Part shown: positions 1-9,360 of the stretch, in pieces
How the letters are laid out: each line of letters begins with the position of its first letter
How positions within the stretch are numbered: position 1 is the first letter of the stretch
Origin: an uncultured Bacteroides sp.
GTDB lineage: Bacteria; Bacteroidota; Bacteroidia; Bacteroidales; Bacteroidaceae
NCBI GenBank assembly: GCA_947038155.1
Contig: CAMQVH010000004.1
Span: 62,001-126,000 of the forward strand
Direction: 5' to 3'
Length of the DNA: 64,000 nt
Notes under the pieces: generated by a model
Told to the model about the DNA's origin: nothing
Database searches by the model: none
Seen by the model: the letters and a program-made list of their open reading frames with translations, nothing else
Made by a program: the position numbers and the translations under genes

Positions 1-369
1 CAGTCCTTGGAGGTGGCAAGAGAAGCCAACGCCCAGTTAGCTCATTTGAAGGAAGAGGGCGAGGCGCTTGTGGCTGCTGCCAACAAGGAACAAGGACGAA
101 TCTTGAAGGAGGCAATGGAAGAACGTGACAAGATTGTTCACGAGGCCCGTAAGCAAGCAGAGATAGCCGCACAGAAGGAGCTGGATGCGGTGAAGCAACA
201 AATCCAGATAGAGAAGGACGAAGCGATCCGCGACATCCGTCGCCAGGTAGCTGTGCTTTCTGTCGATATCGCCGAGAAGGTGCTCCGTAAAAACCTTCAG
301 GACAAAGAATCCCAGATGGGAATGATCGACCGTATGCTGGATGAAGTATTAACCTCTAATAAGAATTAA
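1..369 (+). CDS. atpF: ATP synthase F0 subunit b, 5'-truncated by window edge
   Basis: Subunit b is the peripheral stalk of the F-type ATP synthase and links membrane subunit a to the F1 head. The frame is open from base 1, so the membrane-anchoring N-terminus lies outside the window. What remains is about 122 residues of highly charged, Ala/Glu/Lys-rich helix with the continuous coiled-coil look of the b stalk, ending near the conserved stretch [11 protein letters not shown] that contacts delta. The gene ends 5 bases before atpH. The order F-H-A-G is the usual order for this half of the Bacteroidetes operon, in which atpD and atpC lie upstream. Identification comes from composition, motif and context. 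Confidence 0.93.
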   Translation, partial: QSLEVAREANAQLAHLKEEGEALVAAANKEQGRILKEAMEERDKIVHEARKQAEIAAQKELDAVKQQIQIEKDEAIRDIRRQVAVLSVDIAEKVLRKNLQDKESQMGMIDRMLDEVLTSNKN

Positions 370-374
370 GGAAG

Positions 375-935
375 ATGGAAGTCGGAGTACTCTCAATGCG
401 ATATGCCAAAGCGATGATCGAATACGCGCAGGAGAAAGGTGTGGAAGACAGACTCTACAACGAGTTCTTTACATTATCTCACAGCTTTCGTGCCCAGCCG
501 GAACTGCGCGAAGTGCTTGATAATCCTGTGGTGTCGGTAAAAGACAAGTTGGCGCTGATATGTACGGCTGCCGATGGTAACGGTGAATCCAGCAGAGAGT
601 TTGTCCGTTTCATCACGCTGGTTCTGCGAAACAGGCGCGAAGGCTATTTGCAGTTCATCAGCCTGATGTATCTCGATCTTTACCGGAAACTGAAACACAT
701 CGGAGTAGGCAAGCTGATCACGGCAGTCCCGGTGGACAAGGAGACAGAAGACCGCATCCGTTCCGCAGCAGCACATATTCTGCATGCTCAAATGGAACTG
801 GATACTGTGATCGATCCCTCAATAGAGGGGGGCTTCATCTTCGATATCAATGATTATCGGCTCGATGCAAGCATTGCCACACAGTTGAAACGAGTGAAAC
901 AACAGTTTATTGATAAGAATAGGAGAATTGTATAA
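375..935 (+). CDS. atpH: ATP synthase F1 subunit delta
   Basis: Delta (OSCP-like) caps the F1 hexamer and holds the b stalk. The 186-residue product has the normal family length. It begins with the [15 protein letters not shown] type of N-terminal helix and ends with the typical C-terminal segment around [19 protein letters not shown]. The stop codon shares a base with the atpA start (TAATG at 933-937), a classic translational-coupling arrangement. The first ATG at 375 is used here; the internal ATG nine codons into the frame, at MRYAK, is an alternative start. Confidence 0.95.
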   Translation: MEVGVLSMRYAKAMIEYAQEKGVEDRLYNEFFTLSHSFRAQPELREVLDNPVVSVKDKLALICTAADGNGESSREFVRFITLVLRNRREGYLQFISLMYLDLYRKLKHIGVGKLITAVPVDKETEDRIRSAAAHILHAQMELDTVIDPSIEGGFIFDINDYRLDASIATQLKRVKQQFIDKNRRIV

Positions 936-2518
936 TGTCTGAAAATATAAGAGTAAGCGAAGTATCCGATATATTGCGTAAGCAGCTCGAAGGTATCAAC
1001 ACCAACGTGCAGCTCGACGAGATCGGTACGGTGCTCCAGGTAAGCGACGGAGTGGTACGTATCTACGGATTGCGGAACGCCGAAGCCAACGAATTGCTGG
1101 AGTTTGACAACGGCATCAAAGCCATTGTAATGAACCTCGAAGAGGACAACGTGGGTGCCGTTCTGCTGGGACCTACCGACAGAATCAAGGAAGGCTTTAT
1201 TGTGAAGCGCACCAAGCGTATCGCCTCAATCCGTGTAGGTGAAAGCATGCTGGGACGTGTCATCGACCCGCTGGGCGAACCGCTCGACGGAAAAGGGCTG
1301 ATTGGCGGCGACCTCTATGAAATGCCGTTGGAACGCAAAGCACCGGGAGTTATCTACCGCCAGCCTGTGAACCAACCGTTGCAGACAGGTCTGAAGGCAG
1401 TAGATGCCATGATCCCTATCGGACGCGGACAACGTGAGCTGATTATCGGCGACCGTCAGACAGGAAAAACTTCCATTGCGATTGATACGATTATCAATCA
1501 GCGCAATAACTTTCTGGCAGGCGATCCGGTGTACTGTATTTATGTGGCTATCGGTCAGAAAGGTTCTACCGTGGCTTCTATCGTAAATACGCTCCGCGAG
1601 TATGGAGCAATGGATTACACGATTGTCGTAGCCGCTACGGCAGGCGATCCGGCTGCGTTGCAGTATTATGCACCGTTTGCAGGAGCTGCCATCGGTGAAT
1701 ATTTCCGTGATACCGGCCGCCATGCGCTGGTGGTTTATGATGACCTTTCCAAGCAGGCAGTTGCTTATCGGGAAGTATCGTTGATTCTTCGCCGTCCGTC
1801 CGGACGTGAGGCGTATCCGGGTGATATTTTCTACCTGCACTCCCGTCTGTTGGAACGTGCGGCAAAGATCATCAAGGAAGAAGATGTGGCACGCGAAATG
1901 AACGATCTTCCGGAGAGTCTGAAAGATATCGTGAAAGGTGGTGGCTCACTTACGGCTCTGCCTATCATTGAGACACAGGCAGGAGACGTTTCGGCATATA
2001 TCCCTACGAACGTGATTTCTATTACCGACGGACAGATATTCCTCGAAACGGACTTGTTTAATCAAGGTGTCCGCCCGGCTATCAATGTCGGTATTTCTGT
2101 ATCCCGTGTAGGTGGTAACGCGCAGATTAAGGCGATGAAAAAAGTGGCCGGAACCTTGAAGATGGACCAGGCGCAGTATCGTGAACTGGAAGCCTTCTCC
2201 AAGTTTAGCAGTGATATGGACCCCATTACGGCGATGACTATCGACAAGGGACGTAAGAATGCGCAATTGCTGATTCAGCCTCAGTATAGTCCGATGCCGG
2301 TAGAACAACAGATTGCAATCCTGTATTGCGGTACACACGGTCTGCTCCACGATGTTCCCTTGGAAAACGTACAGGACTTTGAACGCAGTTTCATCGAATC
2401 TCTACAACTCAATCATCAGGAAGATGTGCTGGACGTTCTGAGAACCGGTGTGATAGACGATAACGTGACCAAGGCTATCGAAGAGACTGCCGCTATGGTT
2501 GCCAAACAATATTTATAA
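935..2518 (+). CDS. atpA: ATP synthase F1 subunit alpha
   Basis: Non-catalytic nucleotide-binding subunit of F1. The 527-residue protein shows the beta-barrel N-domain, the Walker A loop GDRQTGKT at residues 172-179, the stretch [18 protein letters not shown] with the Walker B region, and the alpha signature around [14 protein letters not shown]. Length and motifs are fully normal. The start overlaps the atpH stop by one base. It is followed by an 89-base gap, large for this operon, which holds a strong perfect hairpin before atpG. Confidence 0.98.
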   Translation: MSENIRVSEVSDILRKQLEGINTNVQLDEIGTVLQVSDGVVRIYGLRNAEANELLEFDNGIKAIVMNLEEDNVGAVLLGPTDRIKEGFIVKRTKRIASIRVGESMLGRVIDPLGEPLDGKGLIGGDLYEMPLERKAPGVIYRQPVNQPLQTGLKAVDAMIPIGRGQRELIIGDRQTGKTSIAIDTIINQRNNFLAGDPVYCIYVAIGQKGSTVASIVNTLREYGAMDYTIVVAATAGDPAALQYYAPFAGAAIGEYFRDTGRHALVVYDDLSKQAVAYREVSLILRRPSGREAYPGDIFYLHSRLLERAAKIIKEEDVAREMNDLPESLKDIVKGGGSLTALPIIETQAGDVSAYIPTNVISITDGQIFLETDLFNQGVRPAINVGISVSRVGGNAQIKAMKKVAGTLKMDQAQYRELEAFSKFSSDMDPITAMTIDKGRKNAQLLIQPQYSPMPVEQQIAILYCGTHGLLHDVPLENVQDFERSFIESLQLNHQEDVLDVLRTGVIDDNVTKAIEETAAMVAKQYL

Positions 2519-2529
2519 AATGAAGACGC

Positions 2530-2576
2530 TGTGTCAAAAGTCAATAGTAACTGAACTGGGACTGACTTTTGACACA
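2530..2576 (+). repeat. Perfect 14-bp inverted repeat inside the atp operon
   Basis: Arms TGTGTCAAAAGTCA (2530-2543) and its exact reverse complement (2563-2576) flank a 19-base loop. The hairpin sits between atpA and atpG and is not followed by a T-tract, so it is not a standard intrinsic terminator. RNA processing or partial attenuation are possible roles (inference). Confidence 0.8.
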
Positions 2577-2607
2577 CACTCATTCTTAATTCTTAATTTA
2601 AATAGTT

Positions 2608-3504
2608 ATGGCTTCACTGAAAGAAGTAAAAACCAGAATAAATTCGGTAAAGAGTACCCGAAAAATCACTTCAGCAATGAAGATGGTGGCTTCTGCCAAG
2701 TTACACAAGGCACAAGGAGCCATTGAGAATATGCTGCCTTACGAAAGGAAGCTCAACAAGATTCTGACCAACTTCCTGAGTGCCGACCTTCCTGTTGAAT
2801 CTCCTTACATCAAGGCGAGGGAAGTGAAGCGTGTGGCAATCGTTGTTTTTTCTTCGAATACGTCGCTCTGTGGTGCTTTTAATGCAAATGTGATTAAGAT
2901 GCTGCTGCAAACGGTCGGCGAGTTCCGTACACTGGGACAGGATAATATCCTGATATTCCCGGTAGGGAAGAAGGTGGATGAAGCAGTGAAACGTCTGGGA
3001 TTCCAACCGCAGGAGACTTCACCGACGCTTTCCGACAAACCTTCGTATCAGGAGGCTTCCGAACTGGCGCATCGCCTGATGGAAATGTACGTATCTGGAG
3101 AAATAGACCGGGTAGAACTGATCTATCATCATTTTAAATCAATGGGCGTGCAGATTCTGCTTCGCGAAACTTATCTGCCTATCGACTTGACACGGGTTGT
3201 GGATGAGGAAGAGAAGCAAAAGGAAGAAGAAGTACAAGGAGGTGAAATAGCGAATGATTACATTATTGAACCTTCTGCAGAGGAACTGATCGCCAATCTG
3301 ATCCCGACGGTATTGAGCCAGAAACTCTTTACGGCTGCCGTGGATTCGAATGCTTCGGAACATGCGGCACGCACATTGGCGATGCAGGTGGCTACGGACA
3401 ATGCGAACGAATTGATTCAGGATTTGACGAAGCAATATAATAAGAGTCGCCAGCAAGCTATTACCAACGAATTATTGGATATCGTGGGTGGCTCTATGCA
3501 GTAA
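2608..3504 (+). CDS. atpG: ATP synthase F1 subunit gamma
   Basis: The central rotor shaft of F1. The 298-residue protein starts with the family signature around MASLKEVKTRINSVKSTRKI, continues TSAMKMVASAKLHKAQ, and ends with the conserved C-terminal helix containing YNKSRQQAITNELLDIVGG, which penetrates the alpha3beta3 ring. A charged insertion near residues 199-212 (EEEKQKEEEVQGGE) lies in the variable middle domain. It is the last gene of the operon here; the next gene has its own promoter-like sequence. Confidence 0.97.
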   Translation: MASLKEVKTRINSVKSTRKITSAMKMVASAKLHKAQGAIENMLPYERKLNKILTNFLSADLPVESPYIKAREVKRVAIVVFSSNTSLCGAFNANVIKMLLQTVGEFRTLGQDNILIFPVGKKVDEAVKRLGFQPQETSPTLSDKPSYQEASELAHRLMEMYVSGEIDRVELIYHHFKSMGVQILLRETYLPIDLTRVVDEEEKQKEEEVQGGEIANDYIIEPSAEELIANLIPTVLSQKLFTAAVDSNASEHAARTLAMQVATDNANELIQDLTKQYNKSRQQAITNELLDIVGGSMQ

Positions 3505-3577
3505 ATAACTTTGCACGATAACACTATTTTGTGAATCGGTATTCCGTTTTTAAGCTTTGTCCGGCTAGTAATTAAAT

Positions 3578-3668
3578 AATCTATATATTTGAAAATTATT
3601 TGAGAGGTGAGATTGTTTTGATGGGAACAAAACAAACCTTGATAACTAACAAAACAAATATATAGATT
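3578..3668. repeat. 14-bp inverted repeat framing the lipoprotein gene's start region
   Basis: AATCTATATATTTG (3578-3591) and its perfect reverse complement (3655-3668) are 63 bases apart. The left arm contains the -7 box and the right arm touches the ATG at 3669. Between them is a second perfect 8-bp inverted repeat, TTGTTTTG/CAAAACAA (3613-3620 and 3628-3635). Confidence 0.75.
3584..3591 (+). promoter_or_regulatory. Bacteroidetes -7 box (TATATTTG) before LruC lipoprotein
   Basis: Matches TAnnTTTG, 78 bases before the start at 3669. No TTTG lies at the usual 19-base distance; the nearest is at 3556-3559. A second match, TAACTTTG at 3506-3513, follows the atpG stop directly. Confidence 0.45.
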
Positions 3669-5573
3669 ATGACACAAAAGCGATTATTCGGCATTTCTGG
3701 TGCTATTGCTACGGCAGCATTGATTGGTGGGCTGTTGGCTGGATGTATGGAAAAAGATCTGTACGATCCTAATTATGGAAAAGAACCTCTTCCGGACCCT
3801 AGCGAGTATTTCGGATTTGAAACACGTGGCGACGTGAAACTTTCAGTAAATTATGATTTGCCCGGACTTGTGGCTCTACTTGAAGTGTATGATGAAGACC
3901 CGATGGAAGTAGTGGACAACGTTCCGGTAAAGAAAGAAGGAGTTGATGCTTTATTCAAAATTTTCACGGATGGAAATGGAAAATATGAAGGGAAAATGAA
4001 TATTCCGACTTCTGTAGAAAGTGTTTACTTGTACACATCAAGTTGGGGAGTGCCCCGATGCGTAAAACTAGATATCAAAGATGGGATGGCTAGTTTTGAT
4101 ATGAGTAAAAATACTTCTCCTTCTGCCAATACTAAAGCGGTAACGCGTTCTTATAATTTTAATGGAAATGCACCATATCTTATTAATTCTACACTAAATT
4201 TATACTCATTATGTGCGTGGGATGAGAATGGCCTACCTCGTTCTCCATATATAACTAATGTAGGGAAAGTTGGCGATGAAAATATTGGTGATCTTGTTAG
4301 CCGTATGAAGCAATTTTTCAGTAAAAACAATTATGATAATTCTTATTTGTTTATAAGTCCTGATGTGGCAAATATCGCAGTAACACAAGAAGGGACTTCT
4401 TTAGATGTTGTATTTGTAAATAAAGATGCAACATATCATAATACTTTCGGATATTATTTTTATCGGACAGACGATATGGGTAATGCTAATGTACATTCGG
4501 GGGTGAAGAAATATATCATATTCCCCAATGTGGCATTGACAACAGGAGATGGTTGGGGAGCACCGGTCCTCCGATGTGGTGATAAAGTCCATTTGCTCTA
4601 TTTTGATGATAAAGGTAACTCTAGTACTACTTTCCCTGCCGGGTATACTGTGGGATTTTTTATTCTTCCTAATGCTTATGACTTTAGTAATAACGAAATA
4701 AAGTTGGTTAATTACAATAGTAATTTCGTTACAGTAAAAGATGAAAAGAGTGGGAAAACTATCATTGGTGTAGAAGATGGAGCAAATGATAGTTATTGTG
4801 ATTTGTTATTCTACGTAGACGCTTCTCCGGAAAGTTCTATTGATAATCCGAACAGACCCAGTATCCCGGATGACAATAAACCAATTGAAGTACCGGATGC
4901 GGATGAAGGGGTAAAAGGTACGTTAGCTTTTGAAGACATTTGGCCTAACGGAGGCGATTATGATATGAATGACGTGATCGTGGAATATAAACGCACTGTA
5001 TATTTCAATGTAGATAACATGATAAATAAGATTGTAGATACATTTACGCCCACACACGACGGAGCGATGTATGATAATGCATTTGCTTATCAAATAGATG
5101 GAGGACAGTTTGGTAAGGTGACTTCGGATAGGGATATAAAAGTGGAGAGCGAAACGTCCTCTATTATTGTATTCCCAAGTGTAAAACAAGCTGTTAAGGG
5201 GAAAGTGGGTACATGTACGATAACCAGAACCTTTGAAAAGGCCACTTTTAATAAGGAGAATCTGAAGATATATAATCCGTACATTATAGTAAAATATGCG
5301 GCAGGTCAACAGAACCGGACGGAAGTACATCTGCCTAAATATTCATCGACATCTTATGCTGACAAATCGCTGATAGGTTCTAGTAAGGATGTCTATTACA
5401 TTAATCGTGACGGAGCTTATCCGTTTGCCATTGATATTCCGATGTTGAATTTCATTCCGGTGACGGAGACGCATAACATTGATACGGAATATCCTTATTT
5501 CAAGAATTGGGCTGATTCTTGGGGGGAGAAATCTACAGATTGGTATAAGAAATATCAGTCTCCCAAGAATTAA
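3669..5573 (+). CDS. LruC-domain surface lipoprotein
   Basis: A 634-residue exported lipoprotein of unknown function. The N-terminus is a type II signal peptide with lipobox LLAGC (Cys at about residue 26), followed by acidic residues (MEKDLYD) of the kind that route Bacteroidetes lipoproteins to the cell surface. The middle is low in motifs. From about residue 418 there is a LruC-type segment (LAFEDIWPNGGDYDMNDVI), whose Asp/Asn spacing resembles a calcium-binding loop; the segment after it is DUF4842-like. Codon use is more AT-rich than in the atp genes. It is transcribed alone, with a leader containing inverted repeats and a strong terminator after it. An adhesin or matrix role is possible but not shown. 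Confidence 0.75.
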   Translation: MTQKRLFGISGAIATAALIGGLLAGCMEKDLYDPNYGKEPLPDPSEYFGFETRGDVKLSVNYDLPGLVALLEVYDEDPMEVVDNVPVKKEGVDALFKIFTDGNGKYEGKMNIPTSVESVYLYTSSWGVPRCVKLDIKDGMASFDMSKNTSPSANTKAVTRSYNFNGNAPYLINSTLNLYSLCAWDENGLPRSPYITNVGKVGDENIGDLVSRMKQFFSKNNYDNSYLFISPDVANIAVTQEGTSLDVVFVNKDATYHNTFGYYFYRTDDMGNANVHSGVKKYIIFPNVALTTGDGWGAPVLRCGDKVHLLYFDDKGNSSTTFPAGYTVGFFILPNAYDFSNNEIKLVNYNSNFVTVKDEKSGKTIIGVEDGANDSYCDLLFYVDASPESSIDNPNRPSIPDDNKPIEVPDADEGVKGTLAFEDIWPNGGDYDMNDVIVEYKRTVYFNVDNMINKIVDTFTPTHDGAMYDNAFAYQIDGGQFGKVTSDRDIKVESETSSIIVFPSVKQAVKGKVGTCTITRTFEKATFNKENLKIYNPYIIVKYAAGQQNRTEVHLPKYSSTSYADKSLIGSSKDVYYINRDGAYPFAIDIPMLNFIPVTETHNIDTEYPYFKNWADSWGEKSTDWYKKYQSPKN

Positions 5574-5631
5574 GAAACAAAAACAATTTCGATATATAAC
5601 TGTGACACGACTTTGTGTTCTGATTTGATCC

Positions 5632-5675
5632 GGTCCCGGTGTACTTCAAGCGAGAAGAAACCGGGACCTTTTTTT
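5632..5675 (+). terminator. Intrinsic terminator after LruC lipoprotein
   Basis: Stem GGTCCCGGT (5632-5640) pairs perfectly with ACCGGGACC (5660-5668) and is followed by a run of seven T. Confidence 0.9.
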
Positions 5676-5808
5676 GTTTATTTGTATACAAATATTTTGG
5701 GGAGTAAAGAAATGATAATGAAAATACCGGCGTGATTATTGCTTTTCCTTACATTCAATTTCGGTGGTTGGAATCTATTCAGTACCTTTACCGAAAATTA
5801 GAGGAAAC

Positions 5809-8367
5809 ATGGAAAATAATCCTGAACTACAACTAGCTTGGCAGTTCATTGAAAATACAGGCACGCATCTGTTTCTTACCGGAAAAGCCGGAACCGGAAA
5901 AACTACATTTCTAAAACGATTGAGAGAACATACCCCCAAGCGCATGGTCGTATTGGCTCCAACAGGAATCGCAGCTATCAACGCTGGAGGGGTGACGATT
6001 CATTCATTCTTTCAGTTGTCTTTTGCTCCGTTTGTGCCGGAAACAACTTTCAATTCTGCCAAGATGCACTACCGTTTCAGCAAAGAGAAACGGAATATTA
6101 TCCGCAGCATGGATCTGCTTGTTATCGACGAAATCAGTATGGTACGTGCAGATTTGCTGGACGCTGTGGATGCGGCTTTACGTCGTTATCGTGACCGTGA
6201 AAAACCTTTTGGTGGTGTGCAGTTACTGATGATCGGTGACTTGCAGCAGTTGGCTCCTGTGGTAAAGGACAATGAATGGGAACTGCTGAAGAATCATTAC
6301 GAGACTCCATACTTTTTTGCCAGCCGTGCACTGAAGGAAACGGTGTATATGACTATCGAACTAAAGAAAGTCTACCGTCAGAGTGACACCTTCTTTCTTT
6401 CTCTTCTGAACAAGATACGCGAAAATAAAGCAGATGATGAAGTGCTGAACGAACTGAATCGTCGGTATCAGCCCGGTTTCCGTCCACGGAAGGAAGAGGG
6501 ATATATCCGACTGACAACGCATAACTATCAGGCGCAGCAGGTGAACGACCGTGAACTGGCATCACTGTCTGGACGGGCTTATAGCTTTCGGGCGGAGATA
6601 GAGGGAAATTTTCCTGAGTACTCGTACCCTGCGGATGAAGTGCTTACAGTCAAAGAGGGAGCACAGATCATGTTCCTCAAGAATGATGTTTCATCGGAAA
6701 AACGGTATTATAACGGCATGATAGGCGAAGTGATGAGTGTTGATGCCAAAGGGATGTCCGTACGTGGAAAAGACAGTAGTAATGTCTTTCAGTTATTGCC
6801 CGAAGAATGGGGGAATTATAAGTATGTGCTGAACGAAGAAACGAAGGAGATCACGGAAGAAATAGAAGGTGTGTTCCGGCAATATCCCATCCGCCTGGCG
6901 TGGGCTATCACGATTCATAAGAGTCAGGGTCTGACGTTTGAGCGGGCGATTATCGATGCTCGTAACTCTTTTGCTCATGGGCAGACGTATGTAGCGTTGA
7001 GCCGTTGTAAGACTCTGGAAGGAATGGTGTTGGAGACTCCTTTGCGTAGGGAGGCGATAATCAGCGATAGCATTGTAGATAATTTCACAAGAGATGTGGA
7101 ACAGAATAAACCGGGGAGCAAGCAGTTGAACGACATGCAAAAGGCTTATTTCTATGATCTGTTGAATGATTTATTTAATTTCTATTCGCTTGAGCAGGCT
7201 TATAAGCGGTTGCTCCGGATGATGGATGAAGAGCTTTATAAACTTTATCCGAAGTTGCTTGCCGAGTATAAAGAACTGGCTCCGCATCTCAAAGAGAAGG
7301 TGGTGGAAGTTTCCAATCGCTTTCGTAATCAATATACGCGTCTGATTAACGAGAATGAAAATTATGCCGGAAATGAGGAGCTACAGCAAAGGATTCATTC
7401 CGGTGCTGCTTATTTCTGTGAAGCATTGCTTCCTGTCCGGGCGCTGTTTGACAAGACCAGTATGCCTCTTGATAATAAAGAGTTGCGGAAACAACTGAAT
7501 GAACGTTTGCAGGCATTGGACGATGCTTTATGGATTAAAGAGTCTTTGCTGGATGCGATGCGGACGGAGAAATTTACGGTAACGGATTATCTGAAACGGA
7601 AAGCGAAAGTGATGTTGAGTCTCGAAGGAGAAACTGCTTCTTCCGGTTCTTCCACCAAGGCTCCGAAGGAGAAAAAAGAACGGAAAGAACGCACTCGCAG
7701 CAATTCAGGAAAGGTGAAAATAGAAGTTCCGACGGATATTCTGCATCCGGAACTTTATCGTGCTCTGTCGGAATGGAGAACGGCAAAGACGCGCGAAGTG
7801 AATATGCCGGCTTATGTGATCATGCAGCAAAAGGCATTGATGGGTATTGTGAATCTGTTGCCGGATACACCGGCAGCTTTGGAAGCGATACCTTATTTCG
7901 GCGCAAAAGGAGTGGAGAAGTACGGACTTGAAATTTTGGGCATTGTGCGCAAATATATGAAGGAGAACAAACTGGAACGACCGGAGATTTTTACTTCTGT
8001 TTCGGGCGGAGAGGATGTACGTGAACAAAAGCTGGACGCGCAGCATCATGAGGATAAGGAGAAGCAGAAAGAGAAGAAGAAAGATTCAAAGCTGGTGAGT
8101 TATGAAATGTTCTGCCAAGGGATGACTATAGAGGAGATAGCCAAAACCCGTGATTTGGTGACAGGAACGATTGCTGCTCATCTGGAACATTATCTCCGCG
8201 AAGATAAAATAAAATTGGAACAGGTAGTGACAGCGGACAAGATAAAGAAGGTCCGGGATTATCTGGAAACTCATGAGTTTATGGGAGTAGTAGCTATTAA
8301 AGCTGCATTGGGAGATGAAGTTTCTTACGCTGATATTCGCTTTGTATTGGCGACGGCGGGGCATTAA
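5809..8367 (+). CDS. PIF1-like ATP-dependent DNA helicase with HRDC and HTH tail
   Basis: Superfamily 1 helicase of 852 residues. Walker A GKAGTGKT lies at about residues 25-32, the DEAD-like Walker B LLVIDEISM near 104, motif III GDLQQLAPV near 143, and the C-terminal SF1 motif AWAITIHKSQGLTFERAI near 365. After a long linker come an HRDC-like domain (about 643-705, including PAYVIMQQKAL) and a C-terminal helix-turn-helix of the RecQ-tail type (about 763-800, FCQGMTIEEIAKTRDLVTGT). The ATG at 5809 is preferred because AGAGGA precedes it; an in-frame GTG at 5764 would add 15 residues with no family look. Likely role: unwinding at stalled forks or G-quadruplexes, inferred from the PIF1 family. 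Confidence 0.9.
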   Translation: MENNPELQLAWQFIENTGTHLFLTGKAGTGKTTFLKRLREHTPKRMVVLAPTGIAAINAGGVTIHSFFQLSFAPFVPETTFNSAKMHYRFSKEKRNIIRSMDLLVIDEISMVRADLLDAVDAALRRYRDREKPFGGVQLLMIGDLQQLAPVVKDNEWELLKNHYETPYFFASRALKETVYMTIELKKVYRQSDTFFLSLLNKIRENKADDEVLNELNRRYQPGFRPRKEEGYIRLTTHNYQAQQVNDRELASLSGRAYSFRAEIEGNFPEYSYPADEVLTVKEGAQIMFLKNDVSSEKRYYNGMIGEVMSVDAKGMSVRGKDSSNVFQLLPEEWGNYKYVLNEETKEITEEIEGVFRQYPIRLAWAITIHKSQGLTFERAIIDARNSFAHGQTYVALSRCKTLEGMVLETPLRREAIISDSIVDNFTRDVEQNKPGSKQLNDMQKAYFYDLLNDLFNFYSLEQAYKRLLRMMDEELYKLYPKLLAEYKELAPHLKEKVVEVSNRFRNQYTRLINENENYAGNEELQQRIHSGAAYFCEALLPVRALFDKTSMPLDNKELRKQLNERLQALDDALWIKESLLDAMRTEKFTVTDYLKRKAKVMLSLEGETASSGSSTKAPKEKKERKERTRSNSGKVKIEVPTDILHPELYRALSEWRTAKTREVNMPAYVIMQQKALMGIVNLLPDTPAALEAIPYFGAKGVEKYGLEILGIVRKYMKENKLERPEIFTSVSGGEDVREQKLDAQHHEDKEKQKEKKKDSKLVSYEMFCQGMTIEEIAKTRDLVTGTIAAHLEHYLREDKIKLEQVVTADKIKKVRDYLETHEFMGVVAIKAALGDEVSYADIRFVLATAGH

Positions 8368-8387
8368 AAAACTCATTTTAATAAAAA

Positions 8388-8445
8388 ATAATGTCCGAAA
8401 AGCTACTGACAGAACGATAGGTCAGATATGCTTTTCGGACATTAT
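8388..8445. terminator. Bidirectional terminator hairpin between convergent genes
   Basis: A perfect 16-bp inverted repeat (8388-8403 with 8430-8445), plus an inner 5-bp stem CTGAC/GTCAG. A-rich DNA lies to the left and supplies a U-tract for the minus strand. It separates the helicase gene from the convergent lysO pair. Confidence 0.8.
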
Positions 8446-8464
8446 AGTATGATGGGACACAGAG

Positions 8465-9085
8465 TTATAAGTTACAGAAGAAAGAAACGAATACAGGCAC
8501 GCTGATATCGATCAGAATACCATGCAAAATAGCGATAGGAATCATTTCTTTTCCCGAATATCTGCTGATGGAAGGTAATAATACATCCATTGAGTTGACT
8601 CCTGCCGCCGAAATGGGAGCAAGTTTCCCGAAATACTTCTTGATAAGCGGTGTACCCAGAAGTGCCATCATTTCGCGAAAGATATTAGTCAGCAGGGCAA
8701 TGGTACCCAGCTCTGTAGCCAACTGTATTCCGATGGTCGGTTCCTTGAACTGAGTGATCAGGATGGAAGACAGCGAATAATAGGCGAATCCGCTTCCTAC
8801 TGCCATACAGTCGAATACACTCCATTGACTTAGCAAAATGCTTGCCAAGGCAGAAAACAACAATGTGCCGGTAATGGTACCCAATGGAATCAGCAGCATT
8901 TTCGGGTGCAAATGTGAGATGATCGCTTTCAGGTTCTTATTGGAACCGATACTGATTCCTACTTGCAGCATCAACGCATAAAGTATATACATGGAAACAG
9001 TATGTGTGTCGAACTGGAATTTATTAAAAACTCCCATGATACAGCCTACACAGAAAAATACGATAACGATGAGACTTCCTTTCAT
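8465..9085 (-). CDS. lysO: LysO-type lysine exporter, C-terminal part (separate gene)
   Basis: Integral membrane protein of 206 residues, equivalent to the C-terminal two thirds of E. coli LysO (YbjE, DUF340), which exports L-lysine. Diagnostic stretches are VGSGFAYYSLSSILIT, the ATELGTIALLTNIFREM block, and AAGVNSMDVLLPSISRYSG followed by PIAILHGILID, with several hydrophobic spans. It starts inside the stop of the upstream 92-residue gene (ATGA overlap), so the two are translated together. The two parts add up to 298 residues, close to the single-chain protein. The family is recognised with good confidence; lysine as substrate is by homology. Confidence 0.85.
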   Translation of the reverse strand: MKGSLIVIVFFCVGCIMGVFNKFQFDTHTVSMYILYALMLQVGISIGSNKNLKAIISHLHPKMLLIPLGTITGTLLFSALASILLSQWSVFDCMAVGSGFAYYSLSSILITQFKEPTIGIQLATELGTIALLTNIFREMMALLGTPLIKKYFGKLAPISAAGVNSMDVLLPSISRYSGKEMIPIAILHGILIDISVPVFVSFFCNL

Positions 9086-9360
9086 TGTTTACCTCCTTTC
9101 TTGAAAAATAGTTGTAACACAAGCCGGGCAGCCAACAAGCTCCCTAATACGCCGGATACGGCAAGAATGATCGCCTGCCATCCAAACTTACCGAGATTAT
9201 TCACAATCAGGCTATTAGAGCCAATGGATACTCCAAGGATAAAGAGCAACAGGAATATTGTAAGAGAAATTGTCTTTTCAGTCTTTTGTAAGATACTCCA
9301 GTTACGTAATCCGTATCCGATACCGATTCCCAAAAACATGGTAGATATAATAGAGAACAT
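9082..9360 (-). CDS. LysO-type lysine exporter, N-terminal part (separate gene)
   Basis: A 92-residue membrane protein with about three hydrophobic segments (IISTMFLGIGIGYGL, TIFLLLFILGVSIG, AIILAVSGVLGSLLAARLVL), matching the N-terminal third of LysO/DUF340. It ends with a basic tail (FFKKGGKQ), as expected for a cytosolic end. Its stop overlaps the start of the C-terminal gene by four bases. It is the first cistron of a two-gene unit that follows a long leader with a consensus promoter at 9650-9680. Probably not a broken gene: both parts are intact, coupled and without decay. Confidence 0.8.
   Translation of the reverse strand: MFSIISTMFLGIGIGYGLRNWSILQKTEKTISLTIFLLLFILGVSIGSNSLIVNNLGKFGWQAIILAVSGVLGSLLAARLVLQLFFKKGGKQ

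Noticed and set aside
1226..1840. A 204-codon open frame on the minus strand within atpA
   Set aside because: It mirrors codons of atpA and shows no family motif; atpA is complete and conserved.
3578..3668. An invertible promoter
   Set aside because: Arms and loop are short, the promoter box is within an arm, and no recombinase gene is near; kept as a weak possibility only.
5764..5808. GTG at 5764 as start of the helicase
   Set aside because: The 15 added residues have no homology; ATG at 5809 has a better upstream AGAGGA.
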